Source: Candidatus Aminicenantota bacterium (GTDB lineage: Bacteria; Acidobacteriota; Aminicenantia; Aminicenantales; Saccharicenantaceae). Taken from it: a DNA stretch of 6,512 bases. Shown here one piece after another: positions 4,306-6,512 of the stretch. The notes below the pieces were generated by a model. That model saw nothing but the letters and a program-made list of their open reading frames with translations, was not told the origin of the DNA and made no database searches. The stretch covers positions 1-6,512 of the forward strand of contig DSDX01000044.1 of NCBI GenBank assembly GCA_011048485.1. The letters are read 5' to 3'. Within the stretch, counting starts at the first letter, position 1; each line of letters starts with the position of its first letter. A program made the position numbers and the translations under genes.

Positions 4306-5214
4306 ATGAGAAAACCGACGTTCGGCATCATCGTTCCCATACTTCTGCTTTGCCTGGTGCCAAGGGAGGGCTTCGCAGACAGCAAGTGGAGCATCAAGTT
4401 GCAGGGCGGATGGGCGCACATTTCCGGCGGCGACGTAAATCCCGGAACCGAGGGTTTCTTTGACTGGGGAAAGATATACTTCGCCCCGCCGGAAGGCGGA
4501 TCGATCGAAGGAGACTTCTCGCCCCTTCACCAGGGCTATGAGGTCAGCGGAGAAATCATCTTTCAGCTTACTCCGACGATCGGCATTGGGATTGGAGCTG
4601 GATATCTCCAGATGTCCAGCAAGTTATATGATTTTGTCATGAGGATCGACTTTGATGCTTCCCAACCTTATAGCCTGAAATACGATTTCAGTGAAGGTAT
4701 GAAATTAAAAGGCATACCCATCCGACTAGGCTTGTTTTGGTCCTTGCCCGTAAGTGGGAAGATCAATGTGACAGCGGATGCCGGGCTCTCTTACTACGTA
4801 CGAACCAGATATCATGCTGAATGGATCGCCTTGCAGTACGAATCTACTGGATTTCATCCATTTCAAAGGTTCTTGACAACCGCCAGTAAAGCAAACTTCC
4901 CGCTTGGCTTGCACGGAAGCATGGGGATAGAGTACAGGCTGCTGAGAAACCTAGGTATATTCGTCGAGGCTCGCGGGCGTTACGCGAGATTCCGGGGTCT
5001 TGAAGGGACGACCACCTCAGAGGCGGGAAATCTGGCGGGGGGACTCGTTCCGGAGTTCACCGAAAACGGGACGCTTTATTTCGATGAAACCCCGAACCTG
5101 CCTGGTTCGCCCCGGCTGATCATGGTCCAAAGCGAACCGGACGGCGAGTTCCACCGAGCGGTCGTCGACTTCAGCGGCATTAGCCTGGGGGCGGGTTTCC
5201 GGATCCGCCTGTAG
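4306..5214 (+). CDS. Outer-membrane beta-barrel protein with signal peptide, function unknown
   Basis: The product has 302 residues. A signal peptide (MRKP, hydrophobic core about 6-18, probable cleavage after EGFA at residue 24) is followed by 'WSIKLQGGWAHISGGDVNPG', a first strand and turn typical of outer-membrane porin-like barrels. The rest shows repeated amphipathic strands with alternating hydrophobic and polar residues, for example 'YEVSGEIIFQLTPTIGIGIGAGYL' as two strands, 'IPIRLGLFWSLP', 'KINVTADAGLSYYVR', 'LGLHGSMGIEYRLL', 'LGIFVEARGRYARF' and the terminal strand 'VVDFSGISLGAGFRIRL'. The turns are short and the loops rich in Gly/Asn/Asp, suggesting about 8-10 strands. The last residue is Leu rather than the usual Phe. 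It would sit in the outer membrane; substrate or partner is unknown. Ribosome site GGGAGAG precedes the ATG. The middle (about 4560-4960) is much more AT-rich than its neighbours and uses codons such as TTA and ATA that they avoid, suggesting recent transfer or relaxed selection. Confidence 0.85.
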   Translation: MRKPTFGIIVPILLLCLVPREGFADSKWSIKLQGGWAHISGGDVNPGTEGFFDWGKIYFAPPEGGSIEGDFSPLHQGYEVSGEIIFQLTPTIGIGIGAGYLQMSSKLYDFVMRIDFDASQPYSLKYDFSEGMKLKGIPIRLGLFWSLPVSGKINVTADAGLSYYVRTRYHAEWIALQYESTGFHPFQRFLTTASKANFPLGLHGSMGIEYRLLRNLGIFVEARGRYARFRGLEGTTTSEAGNLAGGLVPEFTENGTLYFDETPNLPGSPRLIMVQSEPDGEFHRAVVDFSGISLGAGFRIRL

Positions 5215-5273
5215 GCCTTGCCTCCCCTTTCGCCGATAAACCCGGCCGAGCCGTCAGTCAATATTCATTGAAT

Positions 5274-6296
5274 TCATTTAGTCGGCACGGCCTTCAACTG
5301 ATGCGCCTTCAAGGCCCGGAGGGCGTTGAGGGTCACCCACTTGCTCGGCCGGCCCTTCTTCTCGATGTCGACCAGGAAACGGCCGTTGCAGGTCTCCTCA
5401 AGGGCCCAGCGGCCGGCCGCGTCCCGCTTGGACAGGACGAGTTCGGCGGCATCCCGCATCCTCTGGTCGCGATAACCCAGCCCGGCCAGCAGGCCGAAGA
5501 TCTCCAGGGCATCGGAGTCCCACATCAGCGGGAACCCGAACTTCAGCCACTTGGGCTTGACCGTCTTCGAAGGGTCGTGGCTCCGCTTGTAGACGCGGTG
5601 CCGGAGGAAGTATTCGGCGGCCGCGGCGATCGTGCGCCCGATCTCGGGGGTTCGGTCCTTGGCCCGGATCGCGGCCAGGGCCTTCAGCGTCTTGGCCACG
5701 CCGGAATGGCAGGTGTGTCGCCCCCAACAGGCCTCGAACCGGTCGTAGGGCCGGCCTGAGGGCGCGGGGCCCTCCCCGTCGTCGAACCGGGCGAATCTCG
5801 TGAGCCACCCGATCCCCCGCCCGACCCGGGGATCGCGGCCGAACCCGAGCCTGATGAGACTCCAGACCATGTTCCCGGTGAGACAGGGGATGACGCCGCT
5901 CGGCTGGCCGCCCCCGCCCGGTCCGCCGCGATAGGAGAACCCGCCGCTCTCACGGTCCTGCGACCACCGGAGGACGAACTCGCCCGCCCGCCGGATGCGC
6001 GGGTCGTTGGGGTCGGCGCCGAGCTCGGCCAGGACGATGAGCTGCCAGACCGTGCCCCGGTACTTGGCCCGGACGTAGAAGTCCTCGGGCTCGCCCCAAT
6101 AGCCGCCCTTTTTCTGCTTGGCCAGGATCTTCGGGACGGGCCCTCTCTCCATGATCGCTTTCCGGGCCGCGGCGACCCGCCTGTCCCGGGCCGTCGCCCC
6201 AAGGAGATCGACCAGGGTGAAGAAGCGGACCGAGGGGTTGTCCTCCTCGAGGAGCCAGGGGATGGGGTCCGCGCCGGGGCCTCCGGTCGCCGTCAT
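5274..6296 (-). CDS. Prenyltransferase/squalene-cyclase-like alpha-toroid repeat protein
   Basis: This 340-residue soluble protein has no signal peptide. It opens 'DPIPWLLEEDNPSVRFFTLVDLLG', the start typical of a family often annotated as prenyltransferase/squalene oxidase repeat proteins (some are mislabelled nitrogen-fixation proteins). Paired-helix repeats of the toroid fold follow: 'GYWGEPEDFYVRAKYRGTVW' (65-84) with 'LIVLAELGADPNDPRIRRAG', 'GNMVWSLIRLGFGRDPRVGR' (141-160) with 'GIGWL', 'HSGVAKTLKALAAI' with 'PEIGRTIAAAAEYFLRHRVY', 'DSDALEIFGLLAGLGYRDQR' (260-279) with 'MRDAAELVLSKRDAAGRW', and a terminal 'SKWVTLNALRALKAH'. Cys138, Cys190, His194, Cys196 and His197 (CWGRHTCH) could form a metal site, inviting comparison with zinc-binding protein prenyltransferases. 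The squalene-cyclase DxDD acid motif is not seen, so cyclase activity is not implied. Its ATG overlaps the stop of the aldo/keto reductase gene by 4 bases (ATGA), showing an operon and possibly a shared pathway. No activity can be assigned. Confidence 0.88.
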   Translation of the reverse strand: MTATGGPGADPIPWLLEEDNPSVRFFTLVDLLGATARDRRVAAARKAIMERGPVPKILAKQKKGGYWGEPEDFYVRAKYRGTVWQLIVLAELGADPNDPRIRRAGEFVLRWSQDRESGGFSYRGGPGGGGQPSGVIPCLTGNMVWSLIRLGFGRDPRVGRGIGWLTRFARFDDGEGPAPSGRPYDRFEACWGRHTCHSGVAKTLKALAAIRAKDRTPEIGRTIAAAAEYFLRHRVYKRSHDPSKTVKPKWLKFGFPLMWDSDALEIFGLLAGLGYRDQRMRDAAELVLSKRDAAGRWALEETCNGRFLVDIEKKGRPSKWVTLNALRALKAHQLKAVPTK

Positions 6297-6512
6297 TTTC
6301 GGCCGCCGCCGTGGACGTGGTCGCCGATGCGGCGCATGCGCTCGAGCTCCTCCCCCGTCATCGGCCCGCCTTCGAGCGCGGCCAGGTTCTCGCGCATCTG
6401 CTCCACGGTCCTCGCCCCGGACATGCAGACGTCGACCGCGGGATGGGACAGGACGAAGCGGTAGCAGTCGGCGGCCGTCGGCGGGGCCTCGCCCGCCGGC
6501 ATCTTCTTGGCC
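6293..6512 (-). CDS. Aldo/keto reductase, C-terminal part (5' end outside window)
   Basis: The frame enters from the right edge (visible residues begin A-K-K-M-P-A-G-E) and ends at TGA 6293-6295, leaving about 72 residues. The segment 'CYRFVLSHPAVDVCMSGARTVEQMRENLAAL' is the characteristic last barrel strand and helix of aldo/keto reductases. There 'hPaVd..i.Gart.eqv.eNlaA' contributes to the NAD(P)H phosphate and adenine pocket (S-G-A-R-T...Q...N). The tail 'GPMTGEELERMRRIGDHVHG' follows the usual '.ls.eel..l...' pattern. The catalytic Asp-Tyr-Lys-His residues lie in the missing N-terminal part, so intactness and substrate cannot be judged. The downstream toroid gene starts in its stop codon (ATGA), indicating translational coupling. 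An internal ATG at 6500-6502 is not the start, because the frame stays open and conserved-like upstream. Confidence 0.88.
   Translation of the reverse strand, partial: AKKMPAGEAPPTAADCYRFVLSHPAVDVCMSGARTVEQMRENLAALEGGPMTGEELERMRRIGDHVHGGGRK

Noticed and set aside
4131..4463. A plus-strand open frame running from the vapBC promoter into the beta-barrel gene
   Set aside because: It has no domain signal and overlaps the control region and the signal-peptide frame of the barrel gene, which has a better ribosome site.
5215..5273. A terminator between the convergent beta-barrel and toroid genes
   Set aside because: Only short repeats are visible (CGGC-CGA-GCCG near 5243-5253, TCAAT-ATTC-ATTGA at 5258-5271), with no T-rich tail; no convincing intrinsic terminator.
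5268..5759. A 163-residue plus-strand open frame opposite the toroid gene
   Set aside because: It is a shadow of the minus-strand gene, whose repeats and coupling to the reductase are convincing.

Overview
This is a GC-rich bacterial window from a diderm (Gram-negative type) organism. The evidence is a predicted outer-membrane beta-barrel with a signal peptide, and strong G/C preference at third codon positions in the metabolic genes. The gene mix (secreted C69 dipeptidase, YdeI-type protein, several toxin-antitoxin genes, a barrel with a 'GGDVN' N-terminal motif, an aldo/keto reductase coupled to an alpha-toroid protein) recalls Acidobacteriota or Candidatus Aminicenantes metagenome genomes. 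That is an impression from memory, not a demonstrated placement.

Layout. (1) 1-442, minus: a compact XRE-family repressor followed by a small membrane protein that runs off the left edge. An AT-rich promoter with a candidate operator lies at 461-504. (2) 443-643: an AT-rich then GC-rich intergenic region between this pair and the divergent rightward genes. (3) 644-2722, plus: an exported C69-family dipeptidase and a YdeI/OmpD-associated family protein 15 bases behind it, probably one transcript. (4) 2723-2852: a non-coding gap with only weak inverted repeats. (5) 2853-4129, minus: two tandem type II toxin-antitoxin modules, a RelE/ParE-type toxin with its antitoxin and a VapC (PIN) toxin with a FitA/VapB-like antitoxin. 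In both, the toxin starts at GTG inside the end of the antitoxin gene, and each module has its own TTGAC-type promoter. (6) 4130-4305: a divergent control region with a perfect 14-bp palindrome. (7) 4306-5214, plus: the outer-membrane beta-barrel protein, visibly more AT-rich in its middle than the flanking genes. (8) 5274-6512, minus: an aldo/keto reductase (C-terminal part only; the gene enters from the right edge) overlapping by ATGA with a prenyltransferase/squalene-cyclase-like alpha-toroid protein.

The centre of the window (about 2850-4300) looks like an accessory island of regulated defence or stress modules set between housekeeping-type genes. I did not find a clearly new multi-gene system. 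The best leads are promoter and start-codon architecture: the vapB start conflict, the near-leaderless RelB-type antitoxin promoter, and the sequence block shared by the XRE and antitoxin promoters. A Cys/His-rich toroid protein of unknown role, coupled to a reductase, is a further lead.
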